Of a stretch of 64,000 bases of DNA, positions 37,864 through 47,711 are shown one piece after another (positions within the stretch are counted from its first letter, which is position 1; every line of letters begins with the position of its first letter). The stretch is taken from positions 18,696-82,695 of the forward strand of contig NZ_JEMV01000018.1 of assembly GCF_000588875.1 (NCBI RefSeq), in the 5' to 3' direction. The notes below the pieces were generated by a model. The model was not told the DNA's origin, did no database searches, and saw nothing but the letters and a program-made list of their open reading frames with translations. Source of the DNA: Sphingobium sp. Ant17. GTDB taxonomy: Bacteria > Pseudomonadota > Alphaproteobacteria > Sphingomonadales > Sphingomonadaceae. Both the position numbers and the translations under genes were made by a program.

Positions 37864-37941
37864 CGATTACGTCGCTTTGCGCTGACCATCAAATCGCGCT
37901 TGGCTCTGCCGATCCTCCCGACTATAGCCAGCCTTGGTAAT

Positions 37942-38245
37942 GCGGGCGTGGCGAAATCGGTAGACGCAACGGACTTAGACCATTGAGTGCGCACAGGGAA
38001 ATCTGTGACGTAGAACTGCTCAAATTCGGGGAAACCTTTAACATGGCAATCCCGAGCCAAGCCTGAAAGTCGGCTTTCAGGAAGGTGTAGAGACTAGACG
38101 GGCAGCACCTGCGCCCCGGCCTGCCGGGAATGGTGAAGGGATAGTCCAGACCACAAACGCCCCTCCGGGCGGCGGCGAAAGCGTAGCGGGTAAGAAAATC
38201 CGTCGGGCTTTGCCCATGGGGGTTCAAGTCCCCCCGCCCGTACCA
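37942..38245 (+). tRNA. tRNA-Leu(TAA), split by a group I intron
   Basis: The exons are 37942-37976 and 38195-38245. Joined, they form an 86-nt cloverleaf with a long variable arm, acceptor GCGGGCG/CGCCCGT, anticodon loop CTTAAAA (anticodon TAA), GGTTCAAGTCC in the T arm and encoded CCA. Read unspliced, the loop would look like CTTAGA and suggest TAG, which is wrong. The intron interrupts the anticodon after T34. Confidence 0.92.
37977..38194 (+). ncRNA. Group I self-splicing intron in tRNA-Leu(UAA)
   Basis: A 218-nt intron with no open frame for an endonuclease. The 5' exon end ACTT (37973-37976) pairs with the guide GAGT (37985-37988), leaving the required U-G pair at the splice site. The terminal base is G38194. 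Core elements are recognisable: CGGGGAAACC (P, ~38027), AATCCCGAGCCAAGCC (Q, ~38048), TAGAGACTAGACGG (R, ~38088) and GGATAGTCC (S, ~38139). The layout closely matches the cyanobacterial and plastid tRNA-Leu(UAA) intron (subgroup IC3). Confidence 0.92.
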
Positions 38246-38358
38246 TTACCGCCTTTCCCTGATCGATATAAATTCCAGGTTCGATACACAGAACCGTCAT
38301 GAGCGCATACTAAAGGCGCGGTCATAGCATAATAACGACCAAGCCTTTGGGGACCATC

Positions 38359-40734
38359 ATGAAATTTCTGGCCGGTAGCGCGATGATCGTGCTGCAATTC
38401 TCTGCGTGCGCGTTCGCGGTGGCGCAAGACAATATGCCCGCTGCATCCGATATCGACAGTGGCGACTCCATCATCGTGACTGGAACGCGCGATGCCAAGC
38501 GAACGAAGTTCGATACACTAGCACCAATTGACGTGCTATCGTCCAAGTCCATCGACAATAGTATTTCCAACGATCTGTCCGATACTTTGGCGCAACTCTT
38601 GCCATCGTTTAACGTCCAGCGTTTGCCCGCGGCGGACGGCCAGGCCTTTGTTCGCCCCGCGACGCTCCGTGGCCTCTCGGCAGACCAGACGCTGGTGCTG
38701 GTGAACGGCAAGCGCTATCACCGCTCCGCTCTGCTGGGCAGCCGCGGCGCGCAGTCCGCCGACCTTGCAACCATCCCCAATCTGGCGATCAAGCGCATCG
38801 AAGTGCTGCGCGACGGTGCATCGGCCCAATATGGCTCGGACGCGATCGCCGGTGTCGTCAACATCATCCTGGACGATCAACCGGGGATGGAAGCCTTCGG
38901 CCAATATTCGCAATATTATGAAGGGGATGGCACTAATTACCAGACCGGCGCACAAGGCGGCCTGGCCCTGGGCGATCGCGGCAGCATCGTCTTCACCGGT
39001 GAATTTTCAAAATCGGATGCCACCTCCCGCACCCGCCAGCGTCCCGACGCCATTGCCTTCCAGGCCGCCAATCCAACGCTCACCGTACCCGACCCGGTCC
39101 AGCGCTGGGGCCAGCCCGACCTGCGCTCCGTCCGTGGCGCGATCAACGCCCATTATGACTTTTCCGACGCCGTCACCGCCTATGCCTTCGGCACGGTCGG
39201 CAATGGCGAGGGCGTCACCGATTTCAACTGGCGCAATCCGGTAGGCACCGGCAACGTGTATAATCCCAGCGCGGCCTTTCCCGGTTTCAGCTTCAACAGC
39301 GTCTATCCCGTCGGTTTCACGCCGCGCTTCGCCACGCAATATGACGATTATCAAGCCGACGGCGGCCTGCGCGGCGCGATCAGCGATCAGTTCACTTACG
39401 ACCTGAGCGCCTCGTCCGGCCGGAGCAGAATCAACTATAGCATGTCCGAATCGCTGAACGCGTCGTTGGGCCCGCTCAGTCCGACGAGCTTCTATCTCGG
39501 CCGTTTGCGCCAGAGCGAATTCAACCTGAACGCCGATTTCGTCTATCGCCTGCCGCTGGGATTGGTTGAGCCCGCCAACATCGCTTTCGGTGCGGAACGG
39601 CGTAAGGAAACCTATGGCATCCGTCCCGGTGACCCCGCCTCCTACGCCATCGGGCCGGGTGCGGCCACCGGCCTTGCCCCCAACAGCAACGGCTTCCCTG
39701 GCTTCAATCCGCTAAGCTCAGGTGAATGGTCACAGACCAGCTATGCCGGTTATCTGGACATGGAAGTCCACCCGGTCGAGGCCCTCACGCTCGGCGCAGC
39801 GGGTCGCTATGAGGATTTCTCGGCCTTTGGCGACACGTTCAACTACAAGCTCTCGGCGCGGCTGGAGCCGGTCAAGGGCGTCGCGGTGCGCGGCACCTAT
39901 TCCACGGGTTTCCGCGCCCCAACCCCGGCGCAATTGAATGCCGTCAACACTACTCAGGGCCTGGACACGCGGACGCTCCAGATTTTCAACACCGGGCGCC
40001 TGTCGCCCAATGACCCGATTGCCATCGCGCTGGGTGCCCAACCGCTGACCCCGGAGAAGTCCCGCACCATCACCGCCGGTCTGACGTTTCAGTCAGAGTT
40101 CGGCGTGAGCGGCAGCATCGATCTCTATCAGATCAAGTTGCGGGACCGGTTCGGCCAGTCTCGTTCCTTCGCCGTGCCCACGACCCTGCCCAATCCGCAG
40201 CGTTTCACCGCCGTCACCTATTTCACTAACGACTTTGATACCCGCACCCGCGGCATCGATGTCGTGCTGGCCTATGCCCAGCAGGTGGGACCGGGCAAGG
40301 CAGACCTCAGCCTCGCCTATAATTATAACCAGACCAAGGTGACGAGTGGCACCTCCGCCGCGATTGCCAACGAAACCCAGCGGATCATCTTCGAGGAACG
40401 GCTGCCCAAACATAATGGTACGGCGTCGCTCGGCTATACGATCGGCCGGTTCGGGCTGCAGGCCCGCGCCCGCTATTATGGGAAATGGACCGACGTCAGC
40501 GGCAATGCGACTGGCGACATCTTCCAGCGCTTTGGCTCCATGACGCTGTTCGATCTATCGGCCAGCGCGCAACTGACCGACAATATCACTGTCCGGGCGG
40601 GTGCGGAAAATATCTTCGACACCTATCCCGACGAAGCGACCAACCAAGCGGTGCGTGGTCTCATCTACTCGCGTAACGCCCCCTTCGACACCGATGGCGG
40701 CCAATATTATGTTCGCTTGGGCGTGAACTTCTAA
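38359..40734 (+). CDS. TonB-dependent outer-membrane receptor
   Basis: A 791-residue receptor. The signal peptide ends FAVAQ and is followed by TonB-box-like SIIVTGTRDA. The plug holds ATLRGLSADQTLVLVNGKRYH and IKRIEVLRDGASAQYGSDAIAGVVNIIL; the barrel ends in YVRLGVNF with a terminal Phe. No STN domain. The start at 38359 has GGGGA 5 nt upstream. The next gene, 17 nt on, encodes a Tat-exported PLP enzyme, so the two are likely co-transcribed. Plugs of this form are seen in receptors for siderophores and other organic ligands; the ligand is not known. Confidence 0.92.
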   Translation: MKFLAGSAMIVLQFSACAFAVAQDNMPAASDIDSGDSIIVTGTRDAKRTKFDTLAPIDVLSSKSIDNSISNDLSDTLAQLLPSFNVQRLPAADGQAFVRPATLRGLSADQTLVLVNGKRYHRSALLGSRGAQSADLATIPNLAIKRIEVLRDGASAQYGSDAIAGVVNIILDDQPGMEAFGQYSQYYEGDGTNYQTGAQGGLALGDRGSIVFTGEFSKSDATSRTRQRPDAIAFQAANPTLTVPDPVQRWGQPDLRSVRGAINAHYDFSDAVTAYAFGTVGNGEGVTDFNWRNPVGTGNVYNPSAAFPGFSFNSVYPVGFTPRFATQYDDYQADGGLRGAISDQFTYDLSASSGRSRINYSMSESLNASLGPLSPTSFYLGRLRQSEFNLNADFVYRLPLGLVEPANIAFGAERRKETYGIRPGDPASYAIGPGAATGLAPNSNGFPGFNPLSSGEWSQTSYAGYLDMEVHPVEALTLGAAGRYEDFSAFGDTFNYKLSARLEPVKGVAVRGTYSTGFRAPTPAQLNAVNTTQGLDTRTLQIFNTGRLSPNDPIAIALGAQPLTPEKSRTITAGLTFQSEFGVSGSIDLYQIKLRDRFGQSRSFAVPTTLPNPQRFTAVTYFTNDFDTRTRGIDVVLAYAQQVGPGKADLSLAYNYNQTKVTSGTSAAIANETQRIIFEERLPKHNGTASLGYTIGRFGLQARARYYGKWTDVSGNATGDIFQRFGSMTLFDLSASAQLTDNITVRAGAENIFDTYPDEATNQAVRGLIYSRNAPFDTDGGQYYVRLGVNF

Positions 40735-40751
40735 TCGGATAGCATGGCTCG

Positions 40752-42020
40752 ATGGATATCAGTCGCAGGCAGATGATGATGGCAACGGCGGCAGCCCCGC
40801 TGGCAGGACGGATCGAAGCCGCCCTGCCAGCGACGGCCGCCGTCCGGCCCGATGACGAAAGCCATTGGGCCAAGATCGCGGCGCATTATGATGTAGTGCC
40901 CGACATCATCCAGCTGGAAAATGGCAATTGGGGCATGATGGCCCGTCCGGTGCTGGAAGCCTATGAGGCTAAGGTCCGGCAGGTCAATCGCGCCACCAGC
41001 TATTATGCTAGGCGTGGCCTGACGCCCGACCTGATCGCCGTGCGCGATCGCGTCGCCGCCAAGATGCAGGTCGATCCCGCCGAAATCGCCTTCACCCGCA
41101 ATGCGACCGAGGCGCTCAAAAGCCTGATCGGCGGCTATAATCGGCTGCGGCCCGGCGATGCCGTACTTTATGCCGATCTGGACTATGACAGCATGCAGGC
41201 TTGCTTCGGTTCGCTGAAAAATAGCCGGAATGTCGATGTCGTGCGCATCGACCTTCCCGAACCCGCCACGCATCAGGGGTTGATCGACAGCTATGAGCAA
41301 GCGCTCAAGGCCAATCCGCGCGTTCGCCTCATCCTGCTCACGCATCTCAGCCACCGCACCGGGCTGGTCGTCCCCGTGCGGGAGATCGTCGCCATGGCCC
41401 GCGCGCGCGGCGTCGATGCCATCGTCGATGCGGCGCATAGCTGGGGCCAGATCGATTTTTCGTTGCCCGACCTTGATGCCGATTTCATCGGCTTCAACCT
41501 TCACAAATGGTGGGGCGCGCCGCTTGGCGTTGGCGTCATCTACATCCGCAAGGCCAAGATCGACCTGATCGATCCCGACATCGGCAATGCACCACCCTTC
41601 CCCGCCAACACCTATGCGCGCGTCCATACCGGTACCGTCGATTTCGCGGCGCAACTCACCGTCCCCGCCGCCCTCGATTTTCAGGACGCGATCGGTGACC
41701 GCGCCCGCGCTGCCCGGCTGACCTATTTGCGGGATCGCTGGGCCGAAACCTTGCGGGACATGCAGGGGCTGGAGATATTGACGCCCGCCGATCCGCGCCT
41801 GCACGGCGGAATAACCTCGTTCCGCTATACAGGACACACCAGCGCCAGCGACAATATTGCCATCGCCAAGCGCCTGCTCGACGAGCATCGCATCTTCTCT
41901 GTGCAGCGCAATGGCCCAGCGCGCGGCGCTTGCATCCGCATAACCCCGGCCCTGTTCAACAGCGCCGACGATATCGATGCCCTGATTCGCGCGCTCCGGT
42001 CCATTGGCGCGTCGCTCTAA
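40752..42020 (+). CDS. Tat-exported PLP-dependent enzyme, aminotransferase class V / isopenicillin N epimerase-like
   Basis: A 422-residue class V PLP enzyme. The N-terminus MDISRRQMMMATAAAPLAG is a twin-arginine signal, predicting export of the folded holoenzyme to the periplasm. The PLP-binding Lys is in FNLHKWWGAPLG; the cofactor Asp and His are in IVDAAHSWGQ and ILLTHLSHRTG. The NLENGNWG-like opening (IIQLENGNWGMM) is typical of this subfamily. The known periplasmic relative is PvdN of pseudomonads, which modifies the pyoverdine side chain; a similar maturation or trimming of a compound taken up by the adjacent TonB receptor is inference. Confidence 0.85.
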   Translation: MDISRRQMMMATAAAPLAGRIEAALPATAAVRPDDESHWAKIAAHYDVVPDIIQLENGNWGMMARPVLEAYEAKVRQVNRATSYYARRGLTPDLIAVRDRVAAKMQVDPAEIAFTRNATEALKSLIGGYNRLRPGDAVLYADLDYDSMQACFGSLKNSRNVDVVRIDLPEPATHQGLIDSYEQALKANPRVRLILLTHLSHRTGLVVPVREIVAMARARGVDAIVDAAHSWGQIDFSLPDLDADFIGFNLHKWWGAPLGVGVIYIRKAKIDLIDPDIGNAPPFPANTYARVHTGTVDFAAQLTVPAALDFQDAIGDRARAARLTYLRDRWAETLRDMQGLEILTPADPRLHGGITSFRYTGHTSASDNIAIAKRLLDEHRIFSVQRNGPARGACIRITPALFNSADDIDALIRALRSIGASL

Positions 42021-42150
42021 TCATGTGGTGATGATCGACTGTCACCAAATCTACGCGAACCAGTCATTAAAATGAATGACGGTCCCGATATCCGACTCGT
42101 CCCATGGATGATCAGGCATCAGTGACGTCGGGCGCATTCCCGAAAGCCGT

Positions 42151-42612
42151 TTGTGGACTGGCTGGGCTGCGTTATTGGCGCAAGTCGAACGACTGACCCG
42201 CAGGGCCGACAGCGAAGATCTGTTGCACGACGCCTATGTTCGCATGGCCGCCCGAACTGCCAAGCCAGACAATGAGGAAGCGTTTCTGGTGCGGGCGGCG
42301 GTCAATCGCGGTCGGGACGCCTATCGCCGGGAAAAAGTGCGAGGTGGCTCGGACGGCGACGACGCGCTCGATAGACTGCACGACCATGCCCCGATGCAGG
42401 ATGAGGCAATCATTGTCAGGGCTCGACTCAAGCGCGTAAGCGAAGGCATCGACCGGCTCCCGCCTCGGACCCGCGAAGTGTTCCTGCTCCAACGGATGGA
42501 AAATCTGAAATATCGGGAGATTGCAGAACGGCTGAATATCAGTCAAAGCGGCGTCGAGAAACATATGGCCAAGGCAATGACCTTCCTTGGCGACTGGACG
42601 AAGGATTGGTGA
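42151..42612 (+). CDS. ECF RNA polymerase sigma factor, FecI-like
   Basis: A 153-residue sigma factor with region 2 (RADSEDLLHDAYVRMAAR) and region 4 (LPPRTREVFLLQRMENLKYREIAERLNISQSGVEKHM). The visible start is a TTG without a ribosome-binding site, and the protein lacks the first 10-20 residues usual for the family. An ATG at 42104 in another frame (MDDQASVTSGAFPKAV) looks like the missing beginning, so one indel near 42150-42170 is possible. It would direct polymerase to the downstream receptor genes when released by the FecR protein encoded next. Confidence 0.85.
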   Translation: MWTGWAALLAQVERLTRRADSEDLLHDAYVRMAARTAKPDNEEAFLVRAAVNRGRDAYRREKVRGGSDGDDALDRLHDHAPMQDEAIIVRARLKRVSEGIDRLPPRTREVFLLQRMENLKYREIAERLNISQSGVEKHMAKAMTFLGDWTKDW

Positions 42613-42620
42613 CCCAGGAC

Positions 42621-43531
42621 ATGAACGGCGAGCGCCTCTTGATCGGACCGCCGCCGAGTGGATCGCCAGGCTGAATGCGGACGACCGCACGGTCAACGAC
42701 GAGCAGGCATTTCGCGCCTGGCTTGCAGCAAGCCCCGATAACAGCGCTGCGTTCGAGCGCGCTACCGATCTTTGGGCAATGGTGCCTGGTGTAGCCGTAA
42801 AGGTTGATACACGATCTCCGATCTTGTCGCGTCGACATATTCTGGCCGCTTGTGCCGGCACGTTGGTTGCGGGCGGCGCTGGCATGGTGGCGATGCAATC
42901 AGCCCTTGCCGGCACACGATATGAGACTGGCATCGGTGAACAGCGTCGCGTCATGTTGGTTGAGGGATCTTCCCTGTTCCTGGATGCGGCGACACGGGTG
43001 CGCGTGCTGGCCAACTCTTCGCGGCGTAGGCTTTGGCTGGATCAGGGGCGCGTATCGCTCATTGTCACACCGGCACCCGTCCCTTTCACGATCGCGCTGG
43101 ATAATGGCGCTGCAATAGCCGGGCCTGGGAAATTCGATCTTCGCCGCGATGCCGAGGATCGGATTGCCTTGACTGCTCTTGCTGGCCAGGCAGAGGTCGC
43201 TCTTAACGGGACCAACCGCGTGCTCGAAACGGGCGATCGGCTGCGCGCTCAACCAGGCGTTGCCGCCCCGATCGACCGCCCCGACCTTGATACGACGCAA
43301 GCCTGGCAAAGTGGTCGTGCCGCCTTCCAGGACGACCGGTTGGCCTTCGTCGTGGCCGAGGCGAACCGCTATAGTCCGACCAAATTGGTGATCGCTGATC
43401 CGGGCGCTGCCGACCTCCGGGTCAGCGGCATGTACCGCATGGGCGATAATCTGGCGCTGGGACAGGCGCTGGGACAATTACTGTCTATCCGTGTGCGACC
43501 GACGGACGAGGCCGTCCTTCTGGGCGGTTGA
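42621..43531 (+). CDS. FecR-family anti-sigma factor, frame broken by one base
   Basis: A predicted 303-residue inner-membrane regulator. The ATG at 42621, 9 nt after the sigma stop, reads MNGERL. Adding one base near 42640 gives DRTAAEWIARLNADD and joins the long frame. The cytoplasmic anti-sigma domain has FRAWLAASPDNSAAFERATDLW; a membrane segment follows (HILAACAGTLVAGGAGMVAM). The periplasmic FecR domain has TGIGEQRRVMLVEGSSLFLDAATRV, and the end resembles an STN/secretin-like fold. FecR senses the loaded receptor and frees the sigma factor. Confidence 0.88.
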
Positions 43532-43622
43532 AAAAATAGCATCGCCCGGGTGAGGTAAACGACCGGTGGCGCGTCGGGGGAGCACGGCACCTTATGGCCG
43601 TGATCCTTGGGGGATGTTTTTC

Positions 43623-46504
43623 GTGACCATATATCGTTCGCGCAACCTGCGCCTTTCACTCGCCATGGGCGTTGCGCTGGCTGCATTGTGCGCCGCACCG
43701 GCCCATGCGCAGGACAAATCCGTATCCGTTCAGATCGTTGCTCAGCCACTTGGTCAGGCTTTCCAGGCTCTCGCCCGGCAGACCGGCACCGACATATTGT
43801 TCACCCCTGCCATCGTATCCGGCCTGACCGCGACACCGGTGCAGGGACGGATGGGCGCGCGCGCGGCTGTCGAGCGGCTGATCGCTGGCAAGGGGCTGGC
43901 CGTGCGGCAGCAGCCTAATGGCGCGCTTCTCATCGTCGCAGCGGCTGCCTCCGCGCAGGATTTGGGCATGACGACAACGACGGAAACGCCTGAAATTGTC
44001 GTTACCGGCTATGCTGCCAGCCTGTCGGGTGCGCTGGCGCAAAAGCGCGCTGCCACCAATGTCGTCGATGTCGTAAAGGCCGAGGATATCGGCAAATTTC
44101 CCGCCCAGAATATCGCCGAAGCGCTTCAGCGCGTTCCCGGCGTATCGATCGTGCGCGATCGCGGCGAAGGCGTCTTCGTCCGCATCCGCGGCCTTGGCGC
44201 GAATTTTCAGGTTGTGACGCTCAACAACCGCGCCGCCGCCGTCAACGAGAATGTCCGCGACAGCGGCCAGAGCGGACGCCAATTCCGCTTCGACACGCTG
44301 CCGTCCGAACTGATGTCGGCTGTCGAAGTTATCAAAAGCCCTCGCGCCGACCTGACTGAAGGCGGCATTGGCGGCATCGTCAATCTGCAGACCTTTCGCC
44401 CGATCGACCTGAAAAAACCGGTTCTGGCACTGTCGGCAACCGCCAGTTCGCCGCGCCTCGCCGATGCCGTAGATCCGCGCATTTCTGGTATGGCCAGTTG
44501 GGTAAATGAGGAAGGCACCTTCGGCGCATTGGTGGCCGCCGTCTATGACGAGCGGACTACGCGGCAGGATCGCGTCACCGGCGTCGGCTGGGTCGAAGGC
44601 CGCATAGACAGCGATGGCGATGGCGTGCGGGATGGCGACACCATCCTGGTGCCCAACAGCACACGTCCTACGCTGGAGCGGGAAGATCGCAATCGTATTG
44701 GCCTCAATGGCGCGATCCAATGGCGCCCGGATGATCGGTTTGAGCTCAATGTCGATGGCCTCTGGAGCAAACTCAAGATCGATTATGATGAACTGACCTA
44801 TTCGACCGATTTCTCGGCAACAGGGCTTCGTTCCATCGTCCCGGGCACGGCAGTCATTGAAAATGGCGTGCTAACGGCAGCAACCGTCGCCACATCGACG
44901 CAGATCGGGCGCGAAACCTCCCGGTTGGATTATGAAAACTGGTTGATCGGTGCCAATGCCAAATGGACAGCCAATGGCTGGACCCTCATGGCCGATGCCA
45001 GCATGGGCCGTGCCTATTCGAATACGCCAACGCCCATTTACCGTTCGCGCTTGTTAGGTCCTGTTGGCAACGTGTCGTTCGACTATGGCAAGGTTGGCGA
45101 GCGCTTACCCAATATCAGTTTCGAAACGGCCGATCTTAACGAGCCGACGACCCTGCCGGGGCGGCGGATCGAATATCGGGTGAACGATTCGCTCGATCGG
45201 CAACGTGCCGCCACCTTCGACATCGCTCGCGATCTGGATGGCGCTCTCCGCGCGCTCCGCGCTGGCGCGAAAATCGAAAAGCGTGATCGCACCTATAATC
45301 GCCGCGATATCAATTTCACCGGCGGCATCGCGGGTCGCGCTTCGACGCCAGCTTTTTCGACGCCTTCCCCGTCGATAATTTTCTGGATGGTGTCGGCGGC
45401 AACTTGCCCAACAGCTGGTTGATGCCCAATCCTGACCGCTTCCTAGAAGTCGCGACCGGCAAGGAGGCCTTGCTGAGTGCGCCGCTTACGCGTGGCGACC
45501 TTCGTAACAGCTATGCGATCGATGAACGCATCATCGCAGGCTATGGCATGGGCGAGTTCGAATTTCCGCTGGGCGGTATCACCATCCGCGGCGATGCCGG
45601 CGTTCGCTATGCCCATACGCGCCAGACATCATCGGGCCATGCCGACAACGGCACGGTGGCCGTACCGGTGCGCTTCGAACGCAACTACGACAACTTCCTT
45701 CCCGCGCTGAATTTGGTGGCGGAGTTCACGCCAAATCTGCAGATGCATTTTGCCGCGTCCAAAGTGATTACCCGTCCCTCTCTAGCCGACTTGGCCCCGC
45801 GCCTGACGATCAACTCCAACCCGACGATATTAACTGCCGTCGGCGGCAACCCGGAATTGCGCCCCTTCGAGGCCTGGCAATATGACGCCACGATGGAATG
45901 GTATTTCGCACCCGGCAGTGCGTTGATTGGCGGTGCTTTCTACAAGGACATCACCACTTTCGTCTTCCAACAGACCCGCAGCTTCAATCTGGACGGCCAG
46001 GCCTATCGTCTGACTGCGCCGGAAAATGGCGGCAATGCCTATGTCGCGGGTATCGAAATCGCCTATCAGCAACTGTTCAAGATGCTGCCCGAGCCCTTCG
46101 ATGGATTAGGTTTTCAGGCCAATTATACGCACACCGCCAGCAAAGGCACCTATGCCATGTCGGACGGAACGACCTTTCGCGACGACCTGACCGATGTGGC
46201 GTCGGACAGTTTCAACCTCACCGCCTTCTATGAAAAAGGGCCGGTCGGTGCCCGCGCGAGCTATAGCTGGCGCGGCAAGGTGTTGCGCGACGTTGGCGGT
46301 GCCGGTCTGGCGGCCAACAATGACGCGGCCTTTGGTAGTCTTGACTTCGATATTTCCTACAAGGTGACGCCAAATGTCACATTCGTCGTCCAGGGGATCA
46401 ACGTCGCCGGTGGCGTCCAGTGGCAATATGTGCGCGACAACCGGTTCGCGGGCTATACCGACTATGGCACGACCCTGATGGCGGGGGTTCGGGCGCGCTT
46501 CTGA
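43623..46504 (+). CDS. TonB-dependent transducer with STN domain, frame broken by one base
   Basis: Joined, a protein of about 960 residues. The GTG at 43623 is preceded by GGGGGA 8 nt upstream; an ATG at 43614 is too close to that site. The signal peptide ends AHAQ. An STN domain follows (IVAQPLGQAFQALARQTGTDIL), then a TonB box-like EIVVTGYAASL, a plug (ALQRVPGVSIVRDRGEGVFV, SPRADLTEGGIGGIVNLQT) and a barrel. The frame is lost at GRASTPAFS; one added base near 45340 gives FDASFFDAFPVDNFLDG and leads to the second half, which ends in VRARF. STN domains contact FecR, so this is the likely sensor-receptor of the sigma/anti-sigma pair upstream. Confidence 0.9.
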
Positions 46505-46548
46505 CGTCGCAGCGCCGCCCTCTCTCCCATTTTTCAAGGAGCAATTGA

Positions 46549-47673
46549 ATGCGTACTCCCTCCACAAAATATCGTCTTGCAGCAGTTGTGGCAGGCATGA
46601 TGTTGGCCTGTTCCACCGTCGCTGCGCAGGCGCAGGAAGCGCGCAATATCATATTGTTCCTGGGAGATGCGGGCGGCGTACCGACGCTGAGCGCTGGCGG
46701 GATCATGGCCCATGATCGGCCGCAATCGCTGTTCCTCCATTCGATGCCGAATGTTGGCCTGTCGGACACATCGGCGTTGAACAATTGGGTCACTGATTCC
46801 GGCGCCGGCATGACGGCGATCATGACGGGTCAAAAGACCAACGGCTCAATGATATCGGTCGTACCATCGGGCGCGAACGGAGCCGTAACGCCGGTCAAAA
46901 GCTTCCTGGAATATGCTGAACAAAAGGGGCTTTCGACCGGCATCGTCACCAATATGAAGATCTGGGACGCAACCCCGGCTGCGTGTTACGCCCATGTCGC
47001 ATCGCGCAAAAACCAAGACGAGATTTTCAAGCAAATGCTCGCGCCCCGCTTCGGCGATGGCGTCGACATATTGATTGGCAAAGGCCGTTCCGACGCTGTG
47101 GCCTCCTTTGCAAAGCGGCAGACGACAGCTGAACAAGCCTTCACGCGCGCTGGCTATATATTTGGCGATGACCCGGCGATCGTCAGCACTGCGAAGCGCG
47201 CGGCCGTTCTGCGCGATAGCGACTTCGCACCGACCCCGGCCGTCGAAGCAACGATCGCCCAACTGGCGCGCAATCCCAAAGGCTATTTCCTGATGGTCGA
47301 GTGGGACATGCACACCGACAATCTGGCCAACGGGTTGCGGCATGTCGTCGAAATGGATGACATGATCCGCCGCATCAGCGCGGTTGCGGGCAAGGACACG
47401 CTGATCCTGTTCACCGCCGACCATAGTTTCGGATTGCGAATGGGCGGTGGAAAGCGGGCCACGCCGCTCGCTGAGCAATATGCGACCGAAGCCGCGAAGC
47501 CCGAAACGACGGTCGAGAACAACCCCATCATCAGCGTCGAAGACAGTCACACCGGCGAAGAAGTGATCGCCGCCGCATCCGGCCCCGGATCGGAAAAAGT
47601 GCGAGGCTTTTTCGCCAATACGAAATTGTTCGACATCATGATGTCAGCGGTCGGGTGGAAGAAGGACGAGTGA
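46549..47673 (+). CDS. Secreted alkaline phosphatase family protein
   Basis: A 374-residue phosphatase with a signal peptide ending AQAQ. The first metal-binding segment is NIILFLGDAGG, and the nucleophile Ser is in WVTDSGAGMTAIMTG. Later metal ligands are in MVEWDMHTDN, LFTADHSFGL and VEDSHTGEEV. All expected positions of the PhoA-like fold are there. It begins 44 nt after the transducer gene and has AAGGAG before the ATG. It would release phosphate from organic esters in the periplasm or outside the cell. Confidence 0.9.
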   Translation: MRTPSTKYRLAAVVAGMMLACSTVAAQAQEARNIILFLGDAGGVPTLSAGGIMAHDRPQSLFLHSMPNVGLSDTSALNNWVTDSGAGMTAIMTGQKTNGSMISVVPSGANGAVTPVKSFLEYAEQKGLSTGIVTNMKIWDATPAACYAHVASRKNQDEIFKQMLAPRFGDGVDILIGKGRSDAVASFAKRQTTAEQAFTRAGYIFGDDPAIVSTAKRAAVLRDSDFAPTPAVEATIAQLARNPKGYFLMVEWDMHTDNLANGLRHVVEMDDMIRRISAVAGKDTLILFTADHSFGLRMGGGKRATPLAEQYATEAAKPETTVENNPIISVEDSHTGEEVIAAASGPGSEKVRGFFANTKLFDIMMSAVGWKKDE

Positions 47674-47711
47674 TTGTCACGACTGCGTTTACTGCTGAGC
47701 GATGCAAGCCT

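Noticed and set aside
37942..37985. tRNA-Leu(TAG) or a tRNA pseudogene
   Set aside because: The TAG reading comes from the unspliced exon-intron border; the true 3' exon lies at 38195 and restores anticodon TAA.
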